Assembly (NCBI RefSeq): GCF_001649575.2
Contig: NC_051449.1
Span: 16,658,411 to 16,722,410, forward strand
Source: Kryptolebias marmoratus
Taxonomy: Eukaryota > Chordata > Actinopteri > Cyprinodontiformes > Rivulidae
DNA: 64,000 bases
Direction: 5' to 3'
Shown here: positions 1 to 12,720 of the stretch, piece after piece
Numbering within the stretch: position 1 is the stretch's first letter
Layout of the letters: each line of letters begins with the position of its first letter
Program-made: the position numbers and the translations under genes
Notes under the pieces: model-generated
Databases searched by the model: none
What the model was told of the DNA's origin: nothing
The model's input: only the letters and a program-made list of their open reading frames with translations

Positions 1-2083
1 CCTTTTCACAAGATTCTAATTTTCTGATATGATGAATTTGAGATTTTCATTTGTTGTCATTTGTAATCATCAAAATTACATTTGAAATATATGAGTTTGT
101 ATGTAATGTATGAATATAATATACAAGTTTCACTTTTTAAATGGAATTACTGAAATCAATCTACTTTTTCATGATATTCTAATTTTATGACCAGCACCTG
201 TACAGCTCTAGAGCTCTAGGATGGTGGAAACTAAACAGACACAGGTCAGAGATTGGTTTGAGATACTCACAGCAACTCGTGTGACTGTTTTGAGAGAAAA
301 TTTACCACACAATTGTTTTTAAAACATGTTCAAAACTCAAGTAACAGGACTGCAAGCCTCTGCCGACTGAGAAAACCTCCTGAATGTTTCGAGACAATTT
401 AGAGCCTCTCTGACAAATGGTGTCCGCTAACTAGTCTCCAACAGTAGCAACTCAGAAAGGTAATGGTTTAAAACTTTCCCTCATTCTGAGTGAAGAGGTA
501 TAAACTGCCTAGCTTTGTAGGAAAACTTGACATCCTCAGGGGATTGTTGTAAGAAAAATTAGAAGCCTCAAGAAGTTGAGGGGAGTCTTATCTCTAATGT
601 TAAAGTTACAAACCAAGCAATCTACAAAAGCTGAGAGAGGACATGTTTAAAAATGTATTGTAAGATAATGACTTATTTACCTTGTTATTTCCAGGTAAAA
701 ATATTTTTTGAGATACAGCATTTATCTCCATATCTCAAGATAACAGAGCAAAGGAGAATAAAAATTGATTTATTTTCTTAAGATAGCAATCTTGACTAAC
801 AGCATAATCAACTTGTGAGTCACATCAAAATGATTAAAAGCAGACATAGAGCTTTTCTCAACTTCTGTAGCAATCATATAGTAAGAACAAAGCTATAGAA
901 AGCACATCTAAATAAAACTTAGGGAAGTGCAAACATTGCAGTCCCTTTTTAAAGACAACTTTCCGTTTTGCATCAAATTTTTGGGTTGGTGTCAATGACT
1001 GTTCAAGCATATTAATTGAAATTTGTATTTCTTTTTTCCATTTGACAAACCCTATCTCGTACCTGCACATACTGAGATTCATCTATATGGACTAGAGAGA
1101 AGCTTACTGTATCTTCAGTGCATCTTACAGTTTACCATTGCCTCTACAGGTACTGGTGGAAAAGACAAACCGAACTCTGAGGAGAGTCATTGACGGAAGA
1201 GAGGCATTCTGATGGAAAGCCATTTTCTTCACACTTCTGAATCCCACAAGTTGGAATCTAGTCTCCTAAATCTAAATCAAGATGAAGATCAATAAGCAAT
1301 TTCCCAGCTAAAGCATGAGGCTGGATATAATAAAAAAAGCAGATGAGAAGTCCAGAAATAGAAATATGGCATGTGGGCTAAGACCTTTTGTTGTTTATAC
1401 AGAAGGATGTGATTACAGATCTCTATAAAATTTGTTTCACCATTTCAGAACTAAAACTTTTGTAAAACTGTATTAAAATGCATTAGCACTGGCTTCAAAA
1501 CAAATCTTAAACATTCCCATAAAGTGTTAATTTTTCACATGAAGGATTCGGTAAAACTATGTCTATCTCCAGGATGGTCGACGGCCAACTGCCCAACACA
1601 GGGCTTCAAATCAAAATCCAACCGCTGCAGGGGCAGAAAACTACCCTGCTGCTTTTACAAGTTCAGTCCTGCTTAGTCTGATAAGGTTAATGAAGTTGAT
1701 GAGTAACATTGGTGAGATGACCCTTAAAAATGAACTGAAAACTGAGTCACATGCTTTAGCACCATAATGAGTGAACTGCACGCTTCACTGATTGCTGCAA
1801 TTATCATTATTAACAGATGATTGACACTGTGAAACTCAGATGACTTCTTAACTGTTGTAAACTGAATATTGTGGAAGCTGAAAACATTTGCAGAGCTCCT
1901 GACCTGCTTTCTTACTGTATGTTTTAAAATTCTCTTCACCCCTTGCCTATTGTTCCTTTTTGTTCGTCTACTTTCTGCTCAGCCTCCATCCATCAGACCC
2001 CTGTCTCTTTCTCCTCTTGTGGGATTGTGGACATCACCTCTGTGCCCTGAACACCTAACCTCTGTCAGTATATCTGAGCTCAC
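1..2083 (-). other. ctnnd2: ctnnd2 intron downstream of the last visible exon (partial)
   Basis: This is the 5' part of the intron after exon 2084-2215, opening with a consensus donor (gtgagc) at 2083 on the minus strand. I looked on the minus strand for the next expected coding block, the Ser/Pro-rich region leading to the first armadillo repeat, and found no matching peptide. The next exon is therefore probably beyond base 1. The sequence is AT-rich with no recognisable repeat or RNA gene. Confidence 0.75.
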
Positions 2084-2215
2084 CTTGTCCTCTCAGGTTG
2101 GGTTTGGTGTAGACTCTGTCTTCATAAATGGGGTCGATGTGGTGTTCAGGGGACTGAAGGGGTCGCAGTTCAGAGCCCAGGTGAGTGTGCTGGCTGCTGT
2201 AGGAACCTCTGGAGC
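2084..2215 (-). CDS. ctnnd2: ctnnd2 exon: pre-armadillo segment with conserved [15 protein letters not shown]
   Basis: Coding exon of catenin delta-2, an adherens-junction and synaptic armadillo protein that binds the juxtamembrane tail of cadherins. It reads [18 protein letters not shown], then [18 protein letters not shown]. This closely matches vertebrate delta-catenin, where the human protein has GSRASYSSQHGHLGPELR followed by the same [15 protein letters not shown]. The acceptor is ctctccag at 2217-2216 and the donor is gtgagc from 2083. The exon starts with two bases that complete the Gly codon begun in the preceding exon and ends with one base of a split codon. Its length is 132 nt. 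The family places this stretch shortly before the first armadillo repeat. It is the most downstream exon in the window. The identification as ctnnd2 rather than ctnnd1, arvcf or pkp4 rests on the whole exon series. Confidence 0.95.
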
Positions 2216-2854
2216 CTGGAGAGCATAACACGATGGAGGGTCAACTTCCTCATAAAAGTAAGATAGTTTCAATGATTAACAAAGAAAACAAGTTGTAGTT
2301 AAAAGCCATCTCAGCTCAAAACATATGTAAACCTTAGCAGATGTTGAAATACCATTTTATATAAAAAGGGTCCAGACAAAAAACAATTAATCTCAATTCA
2401 TTTAAATTCATGTTAAACCACGAGCCAAATAATCCAAACATGAGGCAACATGTGTTTTCTTCCATAACTGTGTCCTCAAGCTGTTAAATATTATTCATGC
2501 ATGAATGGAAAGTGGGTACATGTCACATTAAGTAGCGTAGGCTAAAATTAAAGCAGCCCCTTAAGAAAGCCCATAATTTGATGAGATTGTTGATGAAAAG
2601 GGACTTCAGTTAAACAGAAACTGAGGATATGTTTAACTGGAAATGTTGTAAGAAACGAAATTAAACAGCACGGTTACAGCACATTATAATCAGCTATGTT
2701 CTCCTAATCGAAGGAAAGAGAAACAATAAAACAATGAATGTACAGATGAGTTACATTTTCAACTGAAAAAAGGAGATGGTTCAAAAGAAATAACGCCACG
2801 ACACGATCAACACCCACACACAAAGAGTAGTAAGGAAATTGTCTTGACCTCTAC
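2216..2854 (-). other. ctnnd2: ctnnd2 intron, 639 bp
   Basis: Short intron with donor gtagag at 2854 and acceptor ctctccag ending at 2216. Nothing else recognisable inside it. Confidence 0.9.
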
Positions 2855-3099
2855 CTGCCAGGCTACCAGGCCTTTGCAGGGTTGCGTTAGCGTAGAGCTC
2901 GTGGGAGATCTTATAGCCGTCTGCGCCGATGTGGTGCAGCATGCGCTTGGTGGGTGACAGGGTGGCGTAGCTTCCCACCGCCGAGCTGAGCTGGTGGATG
3001 GGCGACGAGGTATGGTTTCCCCCGGGGGAGGCGGCAGTAGAGAGCGGGGAGGACGAACTGGCGGCACCTGACGCAACCATATTGATGGGCGATGACGTG
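2855..3099 (-). CDS. ctnnd2: ctnnd2 exon: Ser-rich segment with SSPIHQLSS and YATLSPTKR
   Basis: Largest exon seen here, 245 nt: one base completing Ser, 81 full codons, and one base of the next Gly. It encodes TSSPINMVASG, then a Ala/Ser/Pro-rich stretch with Pro-Gly-Gly, then SSPIHQLSSAVGSYATLSP, TKRMLHH, and ELYANATLQRPGSLA. The human counterpart has TSSPINIVVSS, SSPIHQLSSTIGTYATLSP, TKRLVH and ELYATATLQRPGSLA, so both ends are strongly conserved and the middle is divergent. Acceptor cccgcag ends at 3100; donor gtagag starts at 2854. The segment is predicted to be disordered and rich in Ser-Pro sites, in keeping with the phosphorylated N-terminal half of delta-catenin. GC content is clearly higher than in the flanking introns. 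Confidence 0.96.
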
Positions 3100-4486
3100 C
3101 TGCGGGAGAGAGGGTAATGCAAGTGTTGGAGCGCTCATCCAACTATAACGTGCCTTGTCCTGAGAAGCCATTTTCCCACACATTAAAAGGAAAAGTTCAA
3201 CTATTTTAAAGATAAAAATGAACACCGGCTCCAAGGTTTGAAGCGGGAAAAGGCAGAGTTAAAAATGTTTTCACTAAAAGATCAAGTAAGAGCTCAAACA
3301 CTGAATAGAAAACAAAAAAAATTGAAAATATAAAACAGTAAATTAGCAACAGGAAATACAAAATTAATAACAACAACTAATATGCATGTGTTAATGGCCT
3401 TTTTTCAGGTTAAGTAGGGGTAAAATTAAAGAAACACTCAGTCGTGGTGACTGTTTTTTAATGGACTTTTTAAAAGGCTTTGTACATAAAAGGAATGCTA
3501 TTATTCATCAATCAAGTACCAACTTTCTCAGTTGATACATCAGCTCTGCAGAATAGAGCAAATTAAAATCTTTACCTACAATCCATGTTTCTTGAATGCT
3601 CTCCTTTTAGCTCCAGACTCTCTCATGTTGTCAAACCTGTGCAGCTATTTGGTTTCAAATGCAAATGATGAGGTACATTTATATATTTTTTTTACAAATA
3701 TTGAGTGTAAAATTCTGTATTAAACTTTTTCTGATGTGATTTTGTTCAGCCAAAGTATTCGTCAGACACATGAAACACTGCTTTTATTAAGTCTGCGATT
3801 TCTTCTAATAAAGTAAAACAGCTGAACGAATATTCTTCAAGAGTAATTATGCCTTATTTAATTATTTAGTCATGGGGTTTATGTGCGCTCACCCTGGTGT
3901 CTTTGTTATCTTTGGGATCTCTGCTTGAAACCGAAATAAAATTCAGTGGGTTTGAACCACATTTGGTTAAACAGCAGGAGTTTGTCAATACCAACCACCA
4001 ACAGTCTTCTACTCCATAAGGGTGTTTGTATTTTTACAATTTGAAAAAAAAAAAAAAAAAAAATGCTCCTACGCAGTTTTAAAAGGACTTGTTTGTGACA
4101 AGGTTAAATCTTCAACTTTTTGCAAAATTTAAAACTATCAGTAGTTGTCTCTTTCGCCAGCACCATGGCGATAGAAAGTAACAGTGAGACTAATGCATTC
4201 CTAAATTATGCCTCAGATCTGTTTCATAAATCATGGTAAAATGAAGCAAACTAAAATCAAAGCACTGGAGCCTAATGTGAGGAGAAAGATTCCTCTCTGA
4301 AGCAGAATTTATCTTTTAAAGGCAGACGTGTGATGCAATTGTTGAGTCACTGGTATTGATCAACAACCACATTGACCTCCCTTGAATGTACTCTTTTGTA
4401 CTTCGAGGTGAGCACGAACCTTATGCAATGGGTCACCATCAACAGGGGTTGTGTAAACCCATCGACGAGACTGAGACTGGACCAAC
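3100..4486 (-). other. ctnnd2: ctnnd2 intron, 1387 bp, with a 20-A tract
   Basis: Intron with donor gttggt at 4486 and acceptor ctcccgcag ending at 3100. It contains a run of 20 A at 4044-4063. No other gene or mobile element is recognised. Confidence 0.85.
4044..4063 (+). repeat. poly(A) tract, 20 A
   Basis: Uninterrupted run of 20 A in intron sequence. No transposon body was recognised next to it, so it is most simply a homopolymer microsatellite. Confidence 0.9.
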
Positions 4487-4632
4487 CTGTAGGATTTTGC
4501 GAGTCGGCTGGGCGACTGTTTGGGCGAGGAGACTCTCTGCAGCGTGGCGTAGCTGGGCATGTCAGCCGAGGCTGTTCCGAGGCGCTGCAGCTTGGTCGGG
4601 GATCCCACCGCCTGCAGAGGGGAGCTCACACG
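4487..4632 (-). CDS. ctnnd2: ctnnd2 exon: conserved SSPKQSPSRLAKSY segment
   Basis: Exon of 146 nt: 48 codons plus two bases. It reads RVSSPLQAVGSPTKLQRLG, then an Ala/Ser-rich linker, then YATLQRVSSPKQSPSRLA and KSY. Human CTNND2 has GGSPTKLQRGG and GSSPKQSPSRLAKSY at the same place, which makes the assignment firm. The acceptor is gcatttcag ending at 4633 and the donor is gttggt from 4486. The terminal AG joins C from the next exon to give Ser, so KSYS-TSSPI reads through the junction. The antisense strand across this exon is also open, but that is a by-product of the exon's codon composition. The segment is Ser/Pro-rich and probably unstructured. Confidence 0.96.
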
Positions 4633-5898
4633 CTGAAATGCAGGCGGAGAGTTTTACTTCATTAAAAGGGAAATGTCAAGTCACTTTATAAAAAAAAAAT
4701 TCTCTTTTAATTCACATCACTATTATCAGAGGGACGAACAACTCCCACTGCAGCTGGAAAACTAGGGAGCGGAAACATAAAGGGACGACTCCAAACTTTC
4801 AGAACAAAATGAACATGAAGCATGACTATGAGCCATGAGTCATCAGTCTAAGTTCTCTATGACTTCTTAACGCACATTTTTAGCTTGAGTTTTGCACAGT
4901 CTTGCCATTTAAAAGCAGGAAGTTCAATCATTTCTCTTATAAAGGTGGTCGAAACATGCAGAAACAAAAATTACTGCATACACACACTGATGAAAAATCT
5001 GTTTAAATTATATAAAAAACATTTGAAAATCAAGATACTTAGTGTTCAGATGAGCTTAATTCTGAGCCAGCACAAACACATAATTGTTTAACAAGCAGAA
5101 AATAAAGAATCACAAATAAATCAGCAAAACGCCCTAATTTGAAACTAATTTGCTCACACGCCTTAACGCATCTAAAGACCACAGAAACTGCAGTGTTTGT
5201 ACAAATTTAAGTGGGCCCAATGGATAACAATAACCATTTAAGAAATTTAACATTTTTTTGTTTGTGACTCAGCAAAAAATTAAAAAATAAAACACCTCTT
5301 GTTCTGCAACTTATCATATCAGAACCAGAACTTACTGTAAACTTCTAAGCTCTGTGTTGGTTTTTGAAAAAAATTCCGCTTAAAGCTTCAAAATGTGAAA
5401 TCTGTCAATGAAAAGTAGATGGTTTTAAGATTTATAGTGGCTAATAATCTAAAGTTTAGTGAGTTTTTGTCTCTCTTTTTTTCCTTACATGATTATTCTG
5501 CCAAAAATCGTAAAATATTTGCTGCATTTGACTTTAAAAAAATAAAGTTTGAAAATACTGGAGGTGACATTTTGCAAAGAATAGCAAAAAGCTCAAAGCA
5601 GCTAAAGAGTTTTATTTGTATTATCAAAGCTGTCTTATATCAAAAAGAGTTTAACAAAAGGCAAATATTTTGCACAGATTTCATTTTGGCCCAGGAATCA
5701 TCACATTTGACAACATGGTCATACATATTTGTGCAGTCCTGAGTCAGCCCTCACATCTTTATATTTTAAGTTCAAGACAAGGTTTTTAAAAATCCACACC
5801 TCAATTAAAAAGTAGCATTTGTTGAAGAAATGCATTTTTGCAATCACCGTACAAGCCAAAGCTTCAGGCAATGATTTTGCTTGACCACACTTTAGTAC
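4633..5898 (-). other. ctnnd2: ctnnd2 intron, 1266 bp
   Basis: AT-rich intron with donor gtacta at 5898 and acceptor gcatttcag ending at 4633. No repeat or gene recognised. Confidence 0.85.
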
Positions 5899-6072
5899 CT
5901 GCGCAGGCAAAGTGGCACAGGAGTAATACATGGACGGTCCAGAAGGTGCAGATCCGCCCTCGCTGGACATGTGTACGGCGCTGCCAAGAGCCTGCTGGGC
6001 AAATGAGTCTCTCTGGGACTGTGAGGGAGAGTCTGTGCTCACCAACTGGGCAACTGCACGGCTTGATGTCAC
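5899..6072 (-). CDS. ctnnd2: ctnnd2 exon: Ser/Gln-rich segment ending YYSCATLPAQ
   Basis: Exon of 174 nt, exactly 58 codons, phase 0 at both ends. It starts VTSSRAVAQLVSTDSPSQSQ and ends SGPSMYYSCATLPAQ. The start resembles human TTSRAGHLAG, and the end resembles human ALYYSSSTLPAP. The acceptor is cctcactag ending at 6073 and the donor is gtacta from 5898. In human the middle of this region carries a run of prolines. Here it is instead Ser/Gln/Ala-rich with FAQQALGSAVHMSSEGG, so the proline tract is absent while exon phases and borders are kept. Because it is phase 0 on both sides, skipping this exon would keep the reading frame. Confidence 0.94.
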
Positions 6073-6270
6073 CTAGTGAGGGTGGAGACGAGAAAGGAAA
6101 AAAAAAAAAACATGAGGCAGGTGAGAAAAATGAGGGGAGGAGGAGGAAGAAAATGTAAATGAGAGCAGATTTGATGAGTGAACAGTCAGAGAACAAAGAG
6201 TGTGCAGAGAGGACTAGAGAAGAAAGATAGAAAGGCAGAGGTAGAGGAAAGCAGCAAATGAAACTCCCAC
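6073..6270 (-). other. ctnnd2: ctnnd2 intron, 198 bp, purine-rich on the plus strand
   Basis: Shortest intron found here. On the minus strand it is strongly pyrimidine-rich, which supplies an unusually long polypyrimidine tract before the acceptor at 6073. The donor is gtggga at 6270. Confidence 0.9.
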
Positions 6271-6416
6271 CTGGTTGTAGCTGTGCACGGCCCCTCCAAT
6301 CTGCCCACCGCGGCCTGAAACCATTTCCCCAAGCCCCAACCCTTGACTGCTGTGGTAACCAGCCACAGCGTAGGCATCCTGGCTGTTCAGCTGCAAAGCA
6401 CTTTGAGACAGCAGTC
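6271..6416 (-). CDS. ctnnd2: ctnnd2 exon: LLSQSALQLNS segment
   Basis: Exon of 146 nt: two bases completing Arg, then 48 codons. It reads LLSQSALQLNSQDAYAVAGY, then HSSQGLGLGEMV and a Gly-rich tail ending HSYNQ. Human CTNND2 has SLLSQSALQLNS, SYHSNQTLALGE in the same order. The acceptor is ctgctag ending at 6417 and the donor is gtggga from 6270. It is the first exon after the 8.2-kb intron. Conservation is highest in the first 12 residues and falls toward the Gly-rich end. Confidence 0.95.
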
Positions 6417-9400
6417 CTAGCAGAAAAAAAAGAAAAAGAAGACTTAAAATAAAATAGAATAGAGATACGCAAAACCAAAGAGTGTGATCCTTCAAAATGT
6501 GCTTGCTAGTAAGACAATAGGTTTGTTTCTTTAATTCTAATTTAATGGATTATTTTAATATTTCTTTGACAGATACTGAATTGAGAAAATGACTTTTGGT
6601 TCAGGTTGGCCACCAAAACATCCAGCTTAAAATAGCCTAACGCCATCCTGCATGTTGCTGGCAAGAGTGTCCGTGTGTGACGAGGAAATGTCGACAGGAC
6701 ACACTTCTGAAGTGTCCAGAAACATGAAATGCCATCTTTTGTTCTTTCTACAGGGTGGCTGAAAACAGAAGCAAGAGCAGTTCTTCTTAGAAATAAAACA
6801 AAGTGGCGTCGTGGTTGCATTCTAACCTTCTGAGTACTGTCAAAAGCCACCTTAAATCTTGCGTCAAATCTGTCAAGCTTCTTTTATGACACTATTTTCA
6901 GATGATCCATCCTTTGTAGCAGCCGGTCTTTGTGTAAAGAGGTTTTTTTTGTTGTGGCCTCGAAGGCATTTTGTAACCTAGTTTACATCCCTCGTGTTAC
7001 ACAGCGTATTTCTTTTGTTGGAGAATGAGTGTGAGCACAAACCTGCGTTGGTTTGTAACAGACCTTGAAATAAAATAATAAATAAAATTTTTAAAAAAAA
7101 GAAGAAGGAGGTTGAAAGCAGAGGTAGAAGGAAAAAAGGACACCCATTTGCTTTTTAGCCACTGTGTTATTCTGGCCTCTCTCTGTTCTCCTTCTCTCTC
7201 TCTGTGACCCTTGAATCTCTGTCTGTTCCTGCCCTTTACTTTTACCGGTCTTTTTTCCACATTTTCTCTCTATAATTCAGCAGGTAGAGGAATACAAAAG
7301 TGTTAAAAAAGGGCAACAATAAAACTTTTAAAACCCCACCTCTATTCAGAGGAGCTCTTACCTTCTTTTTATGTGGCTGTTAAAATGCACAACTCTGGAG
7401 TTTAGAGAAATCCAAAAGACAAAAAGAGTTTTCTGTTTATTTTTTATTTTTTTTAGCATGATGCCAGTGCAGAGAACTGGTTAGCTTGTTTACTACCACC
7501 TCCACATTTAACATGCTGTCTCTCAGCTTCATTCTTCTGGGAATTTTGTGTTGGACGTTTTTACCAGAAGACATTAAACTTTTCCTTTCCAGAGAAGTCG
7601 TTCTCTCTCTTTAAACTGTTACAGATCCATTAGGACTCTGATGCCACGGTTGCATCTTTTGCCAGTGAAATTGCAAACTAAGATTAATTACTTTGAACTA
7701 AAGCGCTTTGACGGGTGACTTTTCCTGAGATGGCAAAGTGATTAACCCAAAGTTCTCCAAGACAAATACAGTGTTTTGTCGCTGCCACTTTGACATGCAA
7801 ATTTATAACATTTGCAAACTGTTGGCGCTGACCTTTGAGGGAGCCCAGAACTACAGGGTCCAAATTAGAGGGCGATAATATTTGATGTGTCCAAAATGTA
7901 AACCTCATTGAAACCTCCTTTGGCAGGGTGAAAAAGAAGAAATGGCTTGAAACTTCACTTTAGTTAACTAGAGACAAAAGAACTGGAAGAGCGAGCACCT
8001 TTCCGTAACGCTGCATTCATTTAAAAACCCTGACATCTGAAAGGTGACTGAAGGTGCCTCCACCTTCTGTAGACTCAGTGGACCATCAACAGGATAACTC
8101 AGTGGTGAGGAAATGTGCAAGATGCACATCACCTAGATAAATGTTATTAAATGGCATTTGTAAGGATCAGTGATTTGCTTTGATTTTTTTTTTTTACTAG
8201 AGTCCTCTTGGCTCAAAATAAAGAAAATGTAATACAAACTAAAAAAAGGAAGAAAAAAACACACTTTTTCTCTTTTCCAAATGGAAATTTTGATTAATAA
8301 CTGCTTATTGCCTCACTCACAACTCATGGTAGGTGCGACTACAGGCAGTCTCCAGGGACAAATTTGGCCAAACAGTGCTTGAGACTTGTGCATTACTCTT
8401 TAGCCCATGTGTTGCAGATTGGCTACAAGGGGCTTTAGAATGGCAGTAAGATGTACGAGTGATACATGGTCATTGTACGATTCACAGGCCTTAAAAGTAC
8501 TACACAAGTACTCCACATGTGCTGCTTGTGTGCCAGGAAGTCAGAGGTAGATCAGACTTTCTACTCATATGTGTGGTGAGCACACAACGCACATGACCTG
8601 CACACAACGCAAGGGGCAAAACACCCAGTTTACATATTTGGAAGGAACTGATCTGTAGCATGTAGCACTGTAGAGAGGAGGAGTTCGTGAGGATGTCCAA
8701 AGCGATATTTTTGTACTCAGTGTTCACACTGCGTTGCGCAAGTCAGGAGTGATTGTCACCTGCATCACAAGTGCAGCCTGTGCTCCTGGCAGTACTCCTA
8801 CTAATTGCAAGTCACATACACGCCACACAGACTGGTCTTGTGTTACACATATGTTTTCCGAGAGCTGACAGTGAACTTTTTCCCTCACCTCAGCAAGTAA
8901 TGCATGTAACCTGTACTTGACAAGTACTTTGTCTGTACTATTTCTCAAACTATCCGTTGGTGATCACCGGGATCCTGCAGCCCGGCTGCAAGATATCAGT
9001 CCCTGTGACTTTTTCTATCTCAAAACACTTACGATGAGCTTAAGATTCAATCACCAAACTCCAGTGAGCAGATCACACAGTGGGCCACCATCTAACTGCT
9101 GTAAGTCCTTGTAGTTTCTTCAAAATGTCTGTGAACTTTCTAATACATTTGGGAAACCTCACCAAGCAAGATTTAATGTTCAGTAACTAACAGTGTCACT
9201 GACCTCTACTACTACTACCAAAAAGAGTAAAATTCAGAGTGGAATTTCAGAGACCTCAACATTTATTGGTTCAGAGAACCAATGTGTGTGTTCAGGATTC
9301 ACACACTACAAAGAAAATATATTTAAACGAATGCTATTTTTAGAGGCATAGCTACTTTCTGGTTTGTGTCAGCGCCACACATGTTTATGTCTTCAAAATG

Positions 9401-10979
9401 CAGGGCAAAAAAAATATAAGACGAACGGATAACAAGAAGATGAAAGTCTCCGAGCTGAGGAGGTTGACAAGGGAGCTGTGAAACACACAGCTGAAGCACG
9501 ACAACGTAAAACATATTGCTGATAGTTGTAGATGCAGCCTCATTTGAGTTTCGAAAGCATTTGAAGTCCTGTGTTTTGGATAATTTTTATTTCAAGCCCC
9601 ATTATGGAATCTGTGACACAAACAGAGACAAATACAAAGCACTGACAACACAAACTGTTTTCTGGACCGTAAACGCAGCATACGCTTGTCTGTTTCATCA
9701 AGCAATAGCTCAGATCTTTTGAAGTGGGTTTTCTGTGTAAAGGTTATAAAAAATTAATATCTTACCAGTTCTTTGAATGACTTTAGTTTGGAGAAATATA
9801 GTTTAATACTGACTGATCTTAGATTAAAGGCAGCAAAGTCTGCATCTTCTTCACCAGTCTAAATGGCAGATTAGCTGCAGGTTTCATACTTGACTATGTC
9901 AAAGAATGGAAAGCCATGTCAGTAAGCCTTTCCACCGAGCAGCACTTTGATGACATGTCTGTTCAATGTGACTGGACAAAGTTTGTTGTGCAGACACAAC
10001 CCCAGTATTCTGCCAGTATGTACAGAAACACTTGAGTCTGGCTGCTTTATTTTTGCCCAGTTGAGTGGAGTAAAAGCCCTTATTTGCCAGGCTGGTCAAA
10101 AAAAAAGAGGAGCATTTTCATCCCCATCATCTGGGTCATCCAGCTTCATGTCAGCCACACTGCATGTTGAGCTACGATGGTTACAGTTCTCCTGCTGCTG
10201 TGCTTTTTCTGGAGCCTCAGGGGCATAAAGTCTAGTATGCTGTCGGCACCAGTTTTCCTTCCATGTACAAGCAGAAGCTCCATGGCCTCTTCTCCTGCGG
10301 CTCAGAGAGCATCCTCACTAGCCAGAAGCAGCAGCAGGTGTATGCTGCTTGCATCCGATGGACTCGTGAGTTGGTTCTTGCCGTTCATTTAGAATGAACA
10401 CTTTTTATGATGACCTCAACAAGGAAGAACTGCTATAGTTATTCTCCCAACTTGGAAATGCCTCTGATTGACGATAGCATTAATAGCTAGCTGCTGCTAT
10501 TTGGTCTTGGGGAAAAAACAAAACCAATTCTGTGAACAACTGTGCATCTTACAAATGACAGTAATGTAAGGGTTATTAGAGTAGTAATCATATGAACTAT
10601 GATGAGATTTTAGAGAATGGAGTTGTTTCAGGACTGCAGACAATAGAGCTGGAAATAATATTCGAAAAACTTGAGATGTGCGATATTATTGTTTAATATT
10701 TAAATGATGAGATCACTTGTGATAAACCCACATTTTGCTCACTTCTCACTTTCTCTTCTGTCATCATTATCATCTGAACCAGGTGTGGGCATCAAGGCCA
10801 GTGAGAGTCTGTTAGATTAACCAAATATGAACATGAATGCATGGTACTTGAAATATAATGGCCTTTGATTTATTGGAGTTTAAGCAGTCCTTTGAGATAT
10901 TGATATTGCGCTCACTGATGTTGCAATGAGAATAAATTTGCTATATACTGTGCACTCCTAGCAGCAATCCTCTTTGGTC

Positions 10980-11170
10980 TTGAACCCATTTGGACAAGCT
11001 GTTAGCTCATCATTCTGTTCAGGACTAGAAGAACTAAACTCTGTTTCTCCAAACTGAATTTGTTCAAAATTTGTTTTGTTTGTTCACCTATCAGCAACAG
11101 CCACCGATCAGCACATTGATTTTAATAACCTTCCCACTTTAAAATAAAATCCGAACTATCCCTTTAAAGT
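10980..11170. repeat. candidate interspersed repeat ending in CCCTTTAA
   Basis: The stretch ends with aactatccctttaa, a terminal motif I associate from memory with short non-autonomous DNA transposons common in fish genomes. No matching second copy was found in this window and no inverted terminal partner was established, so limits and class are uncertain. Confidence 0.35.
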
Positions 11171-12720
11171 GGGAAGTAAAAGTACAGTAACTTAATCACT
11201 GAGAGGGGGAGGGAAGAGTAACTTGTGCTACCAGCCAAAACTCACATTGGTTTTAAAGTGCTTAATCTTTCGTGCACCCTTGATTAATTTACTTTTAGTG
11301 ATGATTGCACTGATGTGCCTAATAAACAACTTTAATTACAGATCTAAAACTCATTTCTTTCTTTCCTGCTTTTTCTAAAATGTTAGTTAAACGTGATGTC
11401 TCCCAGTGGCTGCAGTAATGTATGCATTCAGCAACAGTGCATATACAAGTACAGTTATTGCTTCTGCTGCTCCTATGTGGCAAACAACTCGCACAACTAG
11501 AAAACAGCTTTAGTGCGTACATCAGGTCCACATGGTAATATAATTTTTTAACACTCAGTATTTGTGCTCTCAGAGGAGTTTTTGAGCTGTCTTCTGTCAA
11601 CAGCAGCCGCGCCTTTAATCTTTATTGCTGTCACTTTGAGGTCTAAAGAATCAAACCATAAAACGTATGAGACAAAATGAATCTTTGCCTGTTTGCGATT
11701 ATTAAAAATGAGTGAAATCTTAGTGCCAACAGTTGGTCTCCTCTGCATGAGACAGATTAAGTCAGCAGCCGACGGCAAATGGAATCTCTCTGGATGAAAG
11801 TGTTGGAAAATAAAGCTCGTCCAAAATGAAAAGTCACTTTAAAGCATAGCAAATTATTCCCTGTGGCAATGCAGCTGGTGATTGTGCATTATTTAAAAAC
11901 GTAATAGTAAGCCAAGACTCCATGTTGAGTTTACTAGGTCAAGGTCTACATGTTTAAGATAGGCTCATTTGGTTGCGTACACACACAGGAGCGGAGGCCT
12001 GATTCACATGGATTCACACTCACGCACATGTGCACACAAACTCAAAGCCCGGGGATGTTTTCCAGAGTTTTTGTTTGTCACTTGAGGTGTGTTTGTGACT
12101 TGAGGAGCCTTTAGGGAATTTACGGGCCTCATAAATAGATTATCGCTCAAACGGCAAACGCGGAAGGCTTCACTGAATCCATCTGATGCATGCAGGGTTG
12201 CGCAATGAAACTAATAAGGTGCATAAAAAGAGCCTCAGTCTTTATTATTTTTTTATGTCTAAAAATTTTTTAAAATAAGGGGAACACATCTACACTTGAA
12301 TTATGCTCACGCCATGATCTCGTGCATATTTCTTCACTTAGGTGACGCATGAAGTTAAGTGTTTTCTCCTTCTGGCTGGTCTTCCTGATCAAATCATTTT
12401 GATGTTTCATCACTTTTAGAAAGATGCTTCTGATGCCCATCTGAGGTGTGTTAAAACTGGAATGCCTTAAAAACAACTGCACCCAGAAATCCAAAATGCT
12501 GCATAGAAAATAGTCACATGAATGCAGATTTCCATGCGCATGTTGAGCATCACCAGCACGAAGCAGCGTGAAGGATGAGGACACACTCTGCATTCTGCTA
12601 CTGAGCCTCACTAATCTGCTCTGCAGCACAAGTGAAGGCATGGATTCTGCTGAAGCTAATGTGTGTTCCTGTGTATGTAATGCTCAGATACATTTTTTTT
12701 TGTTAAAATCCTTACTTGTG

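Noticed and set aside
1869..2228. 119-codon plus-strand open frame
   Set aside because: It is antisense to the 2084-2215 exon, and the sense strand carries the conserved protein and splice sites.
4372..4691. Two overlapping plus-strand open frames of about 100 codons
   Set aside because: They are antisense shadows of the 4487-4632 ctnnd2 exon and match no family I know.
5864..6478. 204-codon minus-strand open frame, the longest in the window
   Set aside because: It runs through two ctnnd2 exons in the wrong frame plus the pyrimidine-rich 198-bp intron, giving Phe/Ser/Leu low-complexity sequence. The true exon frames differ and match delta-catenin.
8480..8950. Possible MITE with inverted aagtac-type ends
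   Set aside because: The facing ends share only short aagtac/gtactt words and no target duplication was seen; too weak to call.
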